Positions 54,033 to 64,000 of a stretch of 64,000 bases of DNA are shown here, piece by piece. Position 1 is the first letter of the stretch. Each line of letters opens with the position of its first letter. Made by a program: the position numbers and the translations under genes. The notes beneath the pieces are model-generated. The model did not search any database. It was not told the DNA's origin and worked only from the letters and a program-made list of their open reading frames with translations. The stretch comes from Adineta vaga (lineage: Eukaryota; Rotifera), in the NCBI GenBank assembly GCA_021613535.1, contig CP075496.1, positions 2,852,001 through 2,916,000 of the forward strand, written 5' to 3'.

Positions 54033-55103
54033 AAATTAATTACTGATAGTAATAAAAAAACGAAAGAACTCACTCGAAAGTTTGCACTTTTTTATTTGTA
54101 TGTAAATTCGTTAGAATGAAAAAGTACGAAATGAAAACTTACTTATATAGACGGTTGCTTTTCGTCTTTTTTTTCGTTTATTGACCTCAAAGTATTCAGC
54201 AAACAAAATAATCTCAAACTTTTCATTAACATCAGAATGTCACTTGGACATGGACAGAAAAAACGGACATTCAACAATAAATACTTTTAACGAAGTTCTT
54301 AGTAACTTCATTGTACTAAATAGATCAATTTATATTCGAAAAAAATCAAGCGATTTATACATAGAAATGATAATCAATGTATATTTTTTGTAAAATTGGA
54401 GTTTGCTCTGTATAACAGACATATCATATCATATGTCCTCAATATCGCCATGATTTTCTTGTTGAATAAACAAGACTTCTACATCGTTCTGTATTTTAAT
54501 TTCAATCTTAATTTTTATTTCCTTATCAAATTAAAATTACTAAAAATATTATTGTTTATAATAAACATTAGTATTTGCAAACTAGACATATCATTATTTG
54601 TTGTGCTTCCAAAAATGTATTGTGTATTTTATTTTGCAGACGAAGATATTCTTTCGAATATGAGAAATCTATGGTTTTATATTGGATTGTTTACTTTAAC
54701 TGGCTGCAAATAGTAACCAGGTACACTCTCTTTATATGCATGCAATACGAATAGTTGTACCTAAAAATGATTATTCGAGTTCAACAACGAAGTGTCGGGG
54801 AAATGGATTATGTTTTTTTTTATTAATATTGAGATGTTCTTTTCAATCTATTTGTTGATACTTTCTGTTTTGAAATGAAGAGAGAATGAAAACTTAATTA
54901 AGTTTTTTTTTGTCTTCAAAGAGAAGCTTTACAATAGTTATTTAATTTGATGTATGTTTACAATACTTGATAAAAATGAAATTCTCATGAGTTAAAACAT
55001 TTAATTCATCATGATTTCTATTTCTATTGAAGTTTTGAAGAAGAAAAAAAGAACCTCAAAATAGATTTGCTTGTTTTTGTATTTAAAAAATGAAATCACA
55101 GAA
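54033..55103. other. Intergenic region, no supported gene
   Basis: About 1.07 kb of very AT-rich DNA. Two frames (54181-54393 and 54396-54713) are hydrophobic, Ile/Phe/Lys-rich and lie in different frames with no linking splice sites, so I left them out. No repeat structure is evident. Confidence 0.5.
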
Positions 55104-57598
55104 CTATTCCAAGTCAGTTTGTAGAATTTCCAACGTTCGATCGATTAATCCTTTGCCAGCACAATTTTGTTTCAAACGAAGATTTTCTAATAATGGTTTA
55201 TATTCACATAATTGTTCATTTGTCAAGAAATTTTCTAAAAATTTCACAATTATTTCATTTGAAATAAAAACCTTTAAATCTTTACTTTGTCTTTTAATTA
55301 AATGAATTAATTGAAGAATATTATTGATTATTTCGGAATGTTCAATATCTTGTTTCAAGAATTCTTTTAGATTTTCATGACAATTTGCATCTTGAAGTTT
55401 TCCACAAATAAATGCTAAAATGAAGAAATAAATCTTTATGATTTGCTTTTTTTTCTTTATCTATTAAACATACGATTAGCTAACATCATGATGATATTCA
55501 ATGCAATCAATGCTTCATTTTGAATAATTCCACGATTTGTTTGAACTTCACATGAAGCTAATGTTGAAGTTATCAATGGAAATGCATCATTTCGTGCTAA
55601 TGCTTCAATAACTTCAATGGTTTTCAATGCAACTGGTAAAAGAAATATTACACGACGAGATTCAACTAAAAGTTCATTTACAAAAAAAACACAAACGAAT
55701 ATAAGATCGATCTATTTTGATTGAGAAGAAAACTTACATTGTAAACCTGGATGCATTGAATTACTATTAAGTACAATTTGTTGTAAAATCGAATCATTTA
55801 TAATTGCAATTTTTGACGCTTCTTTGGCATCACGAAGAAGAAAACGAATGACACCAGTTGCTAAAATAGAATTCAAATTTTCAAAAATCATCTGATCAAT
55901 GATTTACCTTTATAAGCAATTTCACCATTAAAATTCTTTGTAAACAAATATGGAGTAACATTATCCAGGACATTACTATCGACTAATAATGGTCGATTCG
56001 TACCTGAAAAAAATGTCAATCAAAATCAAATCTAATTCAATTGAAACTAGTTTACTTGGTACGGCAAGATTTCTTAATGCACCTAAAATTCCATGTGCAA
56101 CTTTTGATTGTTCATCAGTCATTAATTCTAATTTGTTTTCTAATTGATTTGAAAAATCCTTTAATTGTTCAACTAATTTTACATCAGGTTTTCGTTTGTC
56201 TGCTAAAAGACTAATAGCTGATTGATCATTTCGTGTTAAATTTGTAATAATTAATGCACCGGTCATTTTTAATTGTAAATTTGATTTTTCTAACCATGAT
56301 ATTCCATAGTCAAGTAGATCATATTTCTTTGAAGTTAATAATTGATCAATAGATTTATCTAAATAAAGAAATATGAACATTTTCTTTTTTTTTAGCAAAA
56401 GAATACAAAAAACAATGAGAACAAACCTGTTGTAATCAGAACTACAAGTATATAACATGTTTCACGAACAAATTCTTCATCTTTCCCAACATATTCTTCA
56501 CATAAATTGATCAGTTTGTAATAGAATAATGATGAACATAATTCTTCTTTAACACCATCTAGAAAATAGAAGACAATAAAGATTAGTTTTCAGATCAATA
56601 AGATTATTTTAACAACCTTCTTCACATGCTTCAAGTAAGTAAGGTAAAATCACCGCACGATTTTCATAAATAGCCGATTCTGTTATATGATTACCAATTT
56701 CTACCAATAAATGACTGGCAATAAGTCGTTCACAATCTAACAAGAAAGATGAATTCGTCTGAAATCAAAATCATATCTATCAAATTTGTTATACTTGTAT
56801 CATAATCAATTAAATTCGAACTGATTGAAAATAAAAAGAGAAGAATTTTCGATTCCGATAAATATGGAATGTAAAGAAGAAATATTTTCAATAAATCTTC
56901 TTTCAATATTAATTCAGCAACTTTTTCTAAAGATAAAAATTGAAAATAAATTCATTCGAATTCAATATATTTACCATTTGAATTTATAATATTATGTAAT
57001 GCACCTAAGATTATCATTCGTAATTGAATATTATCATGCTTTTCACATGCATATCGACATATATCAAATAGAATGTTAATACCAATTTGATTCGATACTA
57101 ATTCACAACCGTCAGCTGAAAGAAAAAGAGAAAAATAATAGATTATATTGAAAATACAAATTCTTGATTAAACCATTTTCATAACACATATTTCCGATTG
57201 CACGACATGATTCGATTTTTTCTTGAATATTATCAGATTGTAGACAATCTTTCAATGGAGAGATGAAATCTAATGTGACACATTCTTGTCGAACGGATTC
57301 TTAAAAGAAAAGAAAACAAATTCAAATTCAATTCAATTGATTTCTTTCATTTTAATATACCTTCTTTACAAATTTCAGCTAAAAGTCGAATAACTTTATG
57401 ACGATAGATTAGATTTTGTTGAAGTAAACTTTTTAAAACAGTTCTATCGATTTCAGATATCAACGATTGTTTTTCATCATCTACATGGAAAAGTAAAAAC
57501 ATGTTTATAAATTCAAAATTTCTCATACTTGATGATGCTTGACTTTGATGTTCAGTGACCTTTTTAAGAAATATTTCTATATCATTTTCTGTATACAT
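55104..57598 (-). CDS. RAP1GDS1: SmgGDS, armadillo-repeat GEF/chaperone for small GTPases
   Basis: The product is an all-helical armadillo solenoid in about ten exons, starting MYTENDIEIFLKKVTEHQSQ. Repeats include RHKVIRLLAEICKEG, ESCRAIGNMCYENDG, IQLRMIILGALHNIINS, QLKMTGALIITNLTRNDQ, VAHGILGALRNLAVPS, IAYKATGVIRFLLRDAKEAS and NEALIALNIIMMLAN. The protein ends LEILQTDLE. The segments TGALIITNLTRND and HGILGALRNLAVP are characteristic of RAP1GDS1. It binds polybasic small GTPases such as RhoA and Rap1, including prenylated forms, in the cytosol. The length, about 600 residues by estimate, agrees with the long SmgGDS isoform. Other ARM proteins are less likely. Confidence 0.85.
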
Positions 57599-58542
57599 AG
57601 TTACGTTGAACGAAATATAATAGAAGGAAGAAATATCATGTTAAAAGAGAATTCTGTTATTGGTGGAATGCTTTCCATCAATCAATATCCAACGCCACAT
57701 ATTTCTCTTCGTATTCTTTTTTCGATTTTGACATGAAATAAAAGTTAATATGACGCTTTCTAGGATCATCAAATGATTTTACATCAAGTAATTTGATATT
57801 ATTTACAGCAGTGTCGAACTTGAAAGTTCAATATAGAATCTGATATTTTAAGTAAAACTAAAAATGATTTAGTAAGTCCATCAGTAAATAAAGTACTGTG
57901 ATTAGTAACTATCGTTTCACATTCAAGTCAAAGAAAATCAACGTAGACGATGTTACTATTAACTTATTTATATGATAAGCGCTCTAAACCAATTTGATAT
58001 CTATAGATGTTAATATCTGTTCTACTTATATTAAGATATAAACTTGATATAGATATATCGATGTCTTTTCATAAAATTTTTCGTTAAAATAAATCAGAGA
58101 AGAATCATTACTTTTGCTATTGTTTACTGAATGAAAGGAAATCGAATTCCACGAACATTGCTTGAAGTCATCAGTATAGTAATCGAATATCCTAGATGCA
58201 CCAATGATGAGCACTGTCTTAACAAAACTGTCATCATCTATATATTATAAATCTTATACTTCATGACACATGTTCATAGACTGATAACACACAAATTTTT
58301 CTATTAGTACATCGAAACAATATATGTTCTGCTTATGTGCTTATGCGTGATTGGCTTAAATATTTTTATATTATAGATCGTGTTATTTCGATAAACTTTC
58401 AATAAACAATTATCACACGTTCATTTATGATAACATTTAAAATCAATGATTATAGTATACGGTCGAATGACGATGTATCTCTTTCTCTTTTCTTTCTTTT
58501 TCATATGAAGATTAATGACTGTTCGTATACATAAAGGTTAAC
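57599..58542. other. Divergent region between SmgGDS and Kv B
   Basis: About 940 bp with promoters for both flanking genes. It is AT-rich with no microsatellite longer than a few units. Short frames on either strand (57539-57736, 58026-58214) are not supported. Confidence 0.45.
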
Positions 58543-60504
58543 ATGACAAAGTTCAGGTACAAGTAATTGTCAGGTTATTTATTTGATAAAAATAGAAAGA
58601 TTTCATTTCTTATTTAGTATTCGAACATTCTATAAAAATCCAAAATGGACTGGTCAAACAGCGACGGAGTAATAAAGAAAAATTCATGGGCCATATCAGA
58701 TTATTTTCCCTAATTTTAGACTTGAACATTTGCAAAGTTTAATTGATTTACGTCGACGTCGAAGTGAAGATCATACAAATTTGAAAAGTCGAAGAAAACG
58801 TAATGGCCAAGTTACTTCTCGAATTGTTATTAATGTTGGTGGTTTACGTTTTGAAACATTAAAATCAACACTTGAACGTTATCCTCAAACATTACTTGGT
58901 AATAAACGTCGTCGATCCTTCTTCTATGATGAAAATCATGATGAATATTTTTTCGATCGTCATCGTTCATGTTTCGAAGCAATTCTCTATTTTTATCAAT
59001 CACATGGACGTCTTCGTCGACCAGAAAATATACCATTAGATATATTCTTAGAAGAAATCAATTATTTCGATCTCGGTTCGGATGCACTTCAACAAGTTCG
59101 AAAAGATGAAGATTTAGAAGAAGTAAAAAAAGTTCAATTACCACACAATCGATTCTGTCGTCATCTATGGGCAAATTTAGAATATCCACAATATTCAATG
59201 ACAGCAAAAATTATCAATATATTTTCAATGATTTTTATATCAATATCTGCAATTGAACTTGCTCTTGAAACATTACCAAAGTATCGACTTACTTATAATA
59301 GTCAATGTGAACAAGAAGGAGATGGTATTGAAAGAATTTAAAACTCATCGATTTATCTTATTCGAGTGAGATAAGAATAGACCATTTCGCCTAAATAGAA
59401 AATACTCTCATTATCATTTAGTACTAAAGCATTTTTTTCTAGGTTTATTAATTGATAATAACAATACATCAACTCCACATCTTTGCCCACCAAATTTCTA
59501 TTCACCATTCTTCATTATTCAATCTATTTGTATTGCTTTTTTTACAATCGAATTTCTTCTACGTTTAATATCTTGTCCATCATATTTGAACTTTATTCGA
59601 TCACTTCTTAATTGGATCGATTTACTTGCTATTAGTAAATATTATTCATTATGAATAAATCAATTGTATTCTTTTTCGAATTTTAGTTCCTTACTATGTA
59701 ATATTAACAATCAATCTACTCGGTTTTCATCGAGAAATTTCACCTAAAACGTATTTTTTGCTGAGTCTTTTACGCATATTTCGTTTCATGCGTGTATTTA
59801 AACTTTATCGAATATTTCAACATGTGAAATCATTACGTGTACTTGCCTGTACGTTGAAAGAATCCATACCGGATTTTATCATATTATTATCATTTTTAAC
59901 CATAAGTGGTTTTTTATTTGGTGCAGCAATTTATTTTGCTGAAAATGAGGTGAATGAAAATGTTTATGATTCCATACCAAAAGCAACTTATTATGCAATA
60001 ATAACATTGACAGCAGTCGGGTAAATATATTTACTAAATTATAATGTACTTCTCCGATAGAAGTTATCTTTTTTGCTTTTTAGATATGGTGATCTAACTC
60101 CTATAACTCCACTTGGACGAGGTCTAGCATGTTTAGGTTCTATTTATGGTATATCAATTGTCTCAATGCTTGTTTCAGTTCTTGTTGATGGTTATCAACG
60201 AGTTTATTCACGAAAACGTTTTCTCAGAGAAGATTATGCAGACAATATCATCTTTATTGATTCATCTCTACATTCAAATAATACTGGAGAATGTCTAGAA
60301 AGTCAAATGGATATTAATAAACAATTTCATGGTGTTAAAGAAGAAGATGATCAATTGCAAGAGAAAGACATCAGTGATCATGTATCAGGAAAAGTTCGTT
60401 TTATTCTTGGTTATGTATCTGACGATGACATTGATAATGATTCGGATACAAATAATAACAAAGAATATGCATGTAATCAAGAAACTACAAAATCAATACT
60501 TTGA
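58543..60504 (+). CDS. Voltage-gated K+ channel, Shaker-like, copy B
   Basis: Six exons join in frame: 58543-58556, 58618-58668, 58720-59324, 59443-59634, 59687-60020 and 60084-60504. The N-terminus becomes MTKFSIRTFYKNPKWTGQTA. T1 follows: RIVINVGGLRFETLKSTLER, EYFFDRHRSCFEAILYFYQS and GRLRRPENIPLDIFLEEINY. The S4 is SLLRIFRFMRVFKLYRIF followed by QHVKSLR, with Gln at the position of Shaker Arg377 by eye. The filter is TLTAVGYGDLTP. The S6 is GISIVSMLVSVLVDGYQRVY, again without PVP. The tail has GKVRFILGYVSDDDIDND and ends KSIL, a possible class I PDZ ligand. The 14-nt first exon is a prediction from phase and donor/acceptor fit. The family call itself is secure. Confidence 0.9.
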
Positions 60505-60907
60505 ATAAAAGACAGATTATCTGTTATCATAAATTTTTCTGCAATTTTTTTTCTATTCTGTGTTTAAAATCGATTAACTTAATGTAAAATATGACCTACA
60601 GTTAGTACTTAAAGTAGATATGATAAACAACACGTATTCTATTCTATTTTTGTATTTAAAACATTTAAAAGTCAAATGTCATTGCAAACAAAAATATTTG
60701 CTAATAGTTTATTACTGAATTCCATTTGATTAAAATAAAGTCTCAAATGTTAAAAGACCGACAGTGATATTTTTTATATCATTGTTTTTTCTTTTTCTTT
60801 ACTCATTCATATGAAATAGAGATAATTGAATAGAACATTCTTTCTCTCTCTCTCTCCCTCTTTCCTTCCGTCTGAATAAACAATGGAATGAAATGAATTA
60901 AATTTCA
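60505..60907. other. Spacer between tandem Kv genes B and C
   Basis: About 400 bp. It contains a TC-rich run at about 60841-60870 shortly before the Kv C start. No gene or exon was detected. Confidence 0.5.
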
Positions 60908-62830
60908 ATGTCTAATACTCAAAATATTTGCAAGAAACGCAAATGGACAGGTCGAACTACTTCTGGGTATCAATAGAGATATCTTTTATCTATAATTAAA
61001 TAATAATTTGTTTTCATAATTAAAGATTAGAACATATTCAAAGTATAATCGATCTTCGTCGTCATCAAGGTCTTGCATTTGCTAATCGATTATCATCGAC
61101 TCAAAGTCGAGATGATAGTAAACATGTCGATTCTCGTATTTTACTCAATATAAGTGGTTTACGTTTTGAAACATTAGAATCAACACTTGAACGTTATCCT
61201 CAAACATTACTCGGTGATAATCGTCGGCGATCTTTATTCTATGATAAAAAACATGATGAATATTTTTTCGATCGTCATCGTTTATGTTTCGAAGCAATTC
61301 TCTATTTTTATCAATCACATGGACGTCTTCGTCGACCAGAAAATGTTCCATTGGATACATTTCTAGAAGAGATAACCTTCTTTGATTTAGGTTCAGATGC
61401 ACTTCAACAAGTTCAACATGCAGAAAATTTAGAAGAAGCACAAGTTATTCATTTGCCAAAAAATCCTATTCGCCGCTTTATTTGGACAACATTAGAATAT
61501 CCTCAGTATTCTTTCTCAGCAAAGATTGTGAATATTGTTTCTTTATTTTTCATTCTTTTATCAGCTGTAGGTTTAGCTGTTGAAACTTTACCTACTTATC
61601 ATCGGGCAACAAATGATCAATGTCAATATGAAGCTGATGGTAATGTAATTCTCGATGATTTTTCGTTTCGATAATGTTTCTGTTTATTTACAGGTATATT
61701 AGTGAATATGAATATGACAGTACGAGATGGTCGATGTCCTCATATATTTAATTCGCCATTTTATATCATTCAAGCAAAATGTATTGCTTTTTTTACATTA
61801 GAATTTCTTCTTCGTCTTGCAACTTGTCCATCATATCTGAAATTTTTTAAATCCATATTAAATTGGATTGATTTAGTTGCCATCGGTAAATATATTTATT
61901 CGTTACAATTTTTTGAAGTTTATATATTTTTCTCTTTCTCTTATTAGTTCCATTTTATATTCGATCAACCATTATTCTTGTTCGAGTTCATTATCATACC
62001 AATTCAAATGTTTATCTCGTTTTACGTCTTCTTAGTATTATACGTTTTATTCGAATATTTAAACTCTATCGTGTTTTTAAAAGTATTAAATCATTACGTG
62101 TACTTGCGAGTACATTGAAGGAATCTTTACCGGATTTCGTTATTATTCTTACATTTCTTTCATTAAGTGGATTTTTATTTGGTGCAGCGTTTTATTTTAC
62201 TGAAAATTCCATGAATGAAGATATGTTTGATTCAATACCTAAAGCAACTTATTATGGAATAATGACAATTACAGCTGTCGGGTAAGATATTAAATGAAAA
62301 ACTCATCGAATATATTGAATTCTTCGCATAGGTATGGTGATCTATCTCCAGTAACACCATTAGGACGTGCATTAGCATCTCTATGTGCCATTTTTGGCAT
62401 ATCTGTTGTATCAATGCTGGTATCAGTACTTGCTGAACGGTATCAACGAGTTTATACACGAAAATTATTTTTGAATGAGAAATATTCGGATAATTTCGTT
62501 TTTCAAGATGATGAAAATCAGACTACTCCATTACCATCATCGACAAAAGGTAATCTATATCAACATCAAATATCTGATAATGTTAAACAAAGGGAAACGA
62601 ATTCAACTGTGGATGATAATTTTACATTTAAAGGAATTACAGATGATGATGATATAGATGGAAGCAATGAATCGGAAAATTCAAATGAAAAAATTCAATT
62701 GATTATTGATTTTATTTCGAATGATTCAATGGAAAATAATGAATTAATAATAACTGATGCTATTAAAGAACTTTTTCGAACGAAATTTGGAAAAGAATGT
62801 GTAGTTACTCGAACAGATTTTATTATGTAA
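60908..62830 (+). CDS. Voltage-gated K+ channel, Shaker-like, copy C
   Basis: Five exons: 60908-60966, 61026-61639, 61694-61885, 61948-62281 and 62332-62830. The start MSNTQNICKKRKWTGRTTSG shares the K-W-T-G segment with copy B. T1 has RILLNISGLRFETLESTLER, EYFFDRHRLCFEAILYFYQS and GRLRRPENVPLDTFLEEITF. The S4 reads RLLSIIRFIRIFKLYRVFKS then IKSLR, with Ser at the position of the first Shaker gating Arg by eye. The filter is TITAVGYGDLSP. The S6 is GISVVSMLVSVLAERYQRVY without PVP. The acidic tail has NEKIQLIIDFISNDSME and ends RTDFIM. The two middle internal exons are 192 and 334 nt, exactly as in copy B, so B and C are a tandem pair. Confidence 0.92.
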
Positions 62831-63635
62831 AATATAATTTAAAAGGAAAAAAAGTGAACATGAAACTAATGGATTTAGTATGTTTATCGATTTTTATATT
62901 GTATATCGAAATAGCATATTTTATTTTTATATGTAAATGAAGAAATTTCCATATAGCATTAGGTGATGGTGACATCTATGTGTTGTTTGTATATTTTTAT
63001 TAGAAAGTGTAGAAAAATTTTTCAAATTCCAAAACGTTTTTAATTGATAGTTGAAATAAAATTCGAAATAAGATTGTTGTAACATTTATGTTCGATTCGA
63101 ATAATCGAACGAATAATGAAGGTTTCTTAAATTTTGACTGGTCATTTATACTTTACCCAGATCTACTATTCTGTTTATTGCACTTAACTTAACTTCGTGA
63201 TAGTTCTGCACTATTCGCTCGTATTTATTCAATCGATGGAAGCAAGTCGTACTCTGTATTTTTGTTTTTTCGTATGAAATTTTCATCCTCATCTTCAAAT
63301 TTCGTTTCAATAATCTCAATAGTGTCGTAGAATTTTCCATATCGCAAGTTTTAGTATAATCGAATGAGAGCCTTTTTCAATTGTCTGACCAACGTCGTCT
63401 GAGTACTGATTACGATCAGTCAACTCAAGCGACATTTTACAGTATAATTACTCAAAGATCATCCCTAGCTACATAATAAGATAATGATATAATACAAAGA
63501 AAAACAATAGTGATATTAAATTGTTCTATTGATATACGTGTATATTCATTTTTTTTACTGTTCGAAAAGTGAAACAGTATTCGTTTTTTTTTTCTTATAG
63601 ATTAATCATCGTCTTCTTTCGTTTAATATTTGATT
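62831..63635. other. Intergenic region before RGG-repeat gene
   Basis: About 805 bp of AT-rich sequence between the Kv C stop and the RGG gene start. A T-rich pyrimidine tract with an acceptor-like TAG lies at about 63580-63600 just before the next ATG, which could end a 5' UTR intron. No gene was recognised. Confidence 0.45.
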
Positions 63636-64000
63636 ATGGGTTTCGGAAATAATTCACGAGGTGGCGGCGGCAGTCGAGGCCGTGGAGGTTTCAGAGGTGG
63701 TCGAGGTGGTGGTGGTGGTGACCGTGGAAGAGGTAAGACGAGAATTTTTGAAATTGATAATGTAACTTCTTTTGGTTTTCTTTAGGCCGTGGCGGTAGCG
63801 TAGGATTCGGAAGTCGCGGTGGCAGCCGTGGACGCGGTTTCAGAGGAGGTTTTGGAGACCGTGACGGCAGCCGTGGACGCGGTTCTAGAGGAGGTTTTGG
63901 TGACCGTGATGGCAGCCGTGGACGTGGTTCTAGAGGAGGTTTTGGTGACCGTGACGGCAGCCGCGGTGGTAAATTCCGTGGTGGACAAGATCGCGGTCGT
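63636..64000 (+). CDS. RGG/Gly-Arg-rich RNA-binding-type protein, 5' part
   Basis: Exon 1 (63636-63732) and exon 2 (63786 to the window edge) join in frame as [20 protein letters not shown] and onward. The visible 104 residues are almost only Gly, Arg, Ser, Asp and Phe, with RGG, SRGRG and [10 protein letters not shown] motifs. Such N-terminal GAR domains occur in fibrillarin, GAR1 and other nucleolar or RNA-binding proteins and are usual arginine-methylation substrates. No catalytic or RRM domain is inside the window, so the gene cannot be named. GC content and repetitiveness differ sharply from neighbouring DNA because of Gly/Arg codons. Confidence 0.75.
63821..63955 (+). repeat. 45-bp in-frame tandem repeat (three copies)
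   Basis: Three consecutive 45-bp units start at 63821, 63866 and 63911, each encoding a 15-residue [15 protein letters not shown]-type unit (Phe becomes Ser in units 2 and 3). A fourth partial unit begins at 63956. The units differ by only a few bases. Confidence 0.9.

Noticed and set aside
54181-54713. Two hydrophobic frames in the gap before SmgGDS
   Set aside because: They are in different frames, very AT-rich (Ile/Phe/Lys/Asn) and not joined by usable splice sites.
63782-63988. Minus-strand Thr/Ala/Ser repeat frame
   Set aside because: It is the antisense shadow of the Gly/Arg-rich coding repeat on the plus strand.

Overview
This is AT-rich, intron-dense animal nuclear DNA. Introns are mostly 50-65 nt with GT..AG borders. 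Spliced genes lie every 2-4 kb, and the proteins are clearly metazoan: TRPC and Shaker-type K+ channels, a vesicular monoamine transporter, Ly6/uPAR and Ig-domain surface proteins, CK2 alpha, exportin-1, gamma-adaptin, SmgGDS and HROB. The tiny introns, dense packing, multiplied Kv genes and a near-identical tract between two Kv paralogues would suit a bdelloid rotifer. That assignment is an inference; no species marker was tested. I saw no transposon, tRNA, rRNA or CRISPR array. Exon borders were read by eye from splice signals and reading frame.

Layout. 3-479 (+): 3' end of a leucine-rich-repeat gene. 740-2891 (-): HSP70 with a heat-shock element upstream. 3959-7757 (-): AP-1 gamma-adaptin. 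9097-9942 (+): CCDC85-like coiled-coil protein. 9990-10678 (-): orphan secreted acidic protein. 12101-13958 (-): M14 carboxypeptidase. 14304-15919 (-): SLC35F6-like transporter. 16263-17909 (-): SLC46-like transporter. 18188-21015 (-): LRRC74-like protein. 21752-25936 (-): exportin-1. 27818-28115 (-): tiny orphan gene. 29045-31057 (+): CK2 alpha. 31811-33458 (+): SNX1/2. 33740-34887 (+): Ig-domain surface protein. 35011-35931 (-): intronless kelch protein. 36130-38338 (-): VMAT-like transporter. 40011-41280 (-) and 47080-48419 (+): two paralogous orphan multipass proteins flanking a TRPC channel at 41822-45823 (-). 48513-50169 (+): HROB. 50488-52588 (-), 58543-60504 (+) and 60908-62830 (+): three related Kv channels, with a Ly6-type protein (53151-54032) and SmgGDS/RAP1GDS1 (55104-57598, -) between the first and the other two. 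63636-64000 (+): start of an RGG-repeat protein cut by the window edge.

The genes do not form one pathway. Several groups are thematically related: membrane traffic (gamma-adaptin, SNX, SmgGDS), excitability and neurotransmission (TRPC, VMAT, three Kv, Ly6, Ig protein), and genome or stress functions (HSP70, HROB, exportin-1).

The most unusual material is the Kv trio. All three have a Kv1-like T1 domain but lack the S6 PVP hinge, and all three share a short conserved motif in an otherwise divergent acidic tail. One has a GYGE filter. Other points of note are the HSP70 without its terminal EEVD, the inverted pair of orphan membrane proteins around TRPC, and a 7-nt microexon plus a GC-AG intron in the carboxypeptidase.
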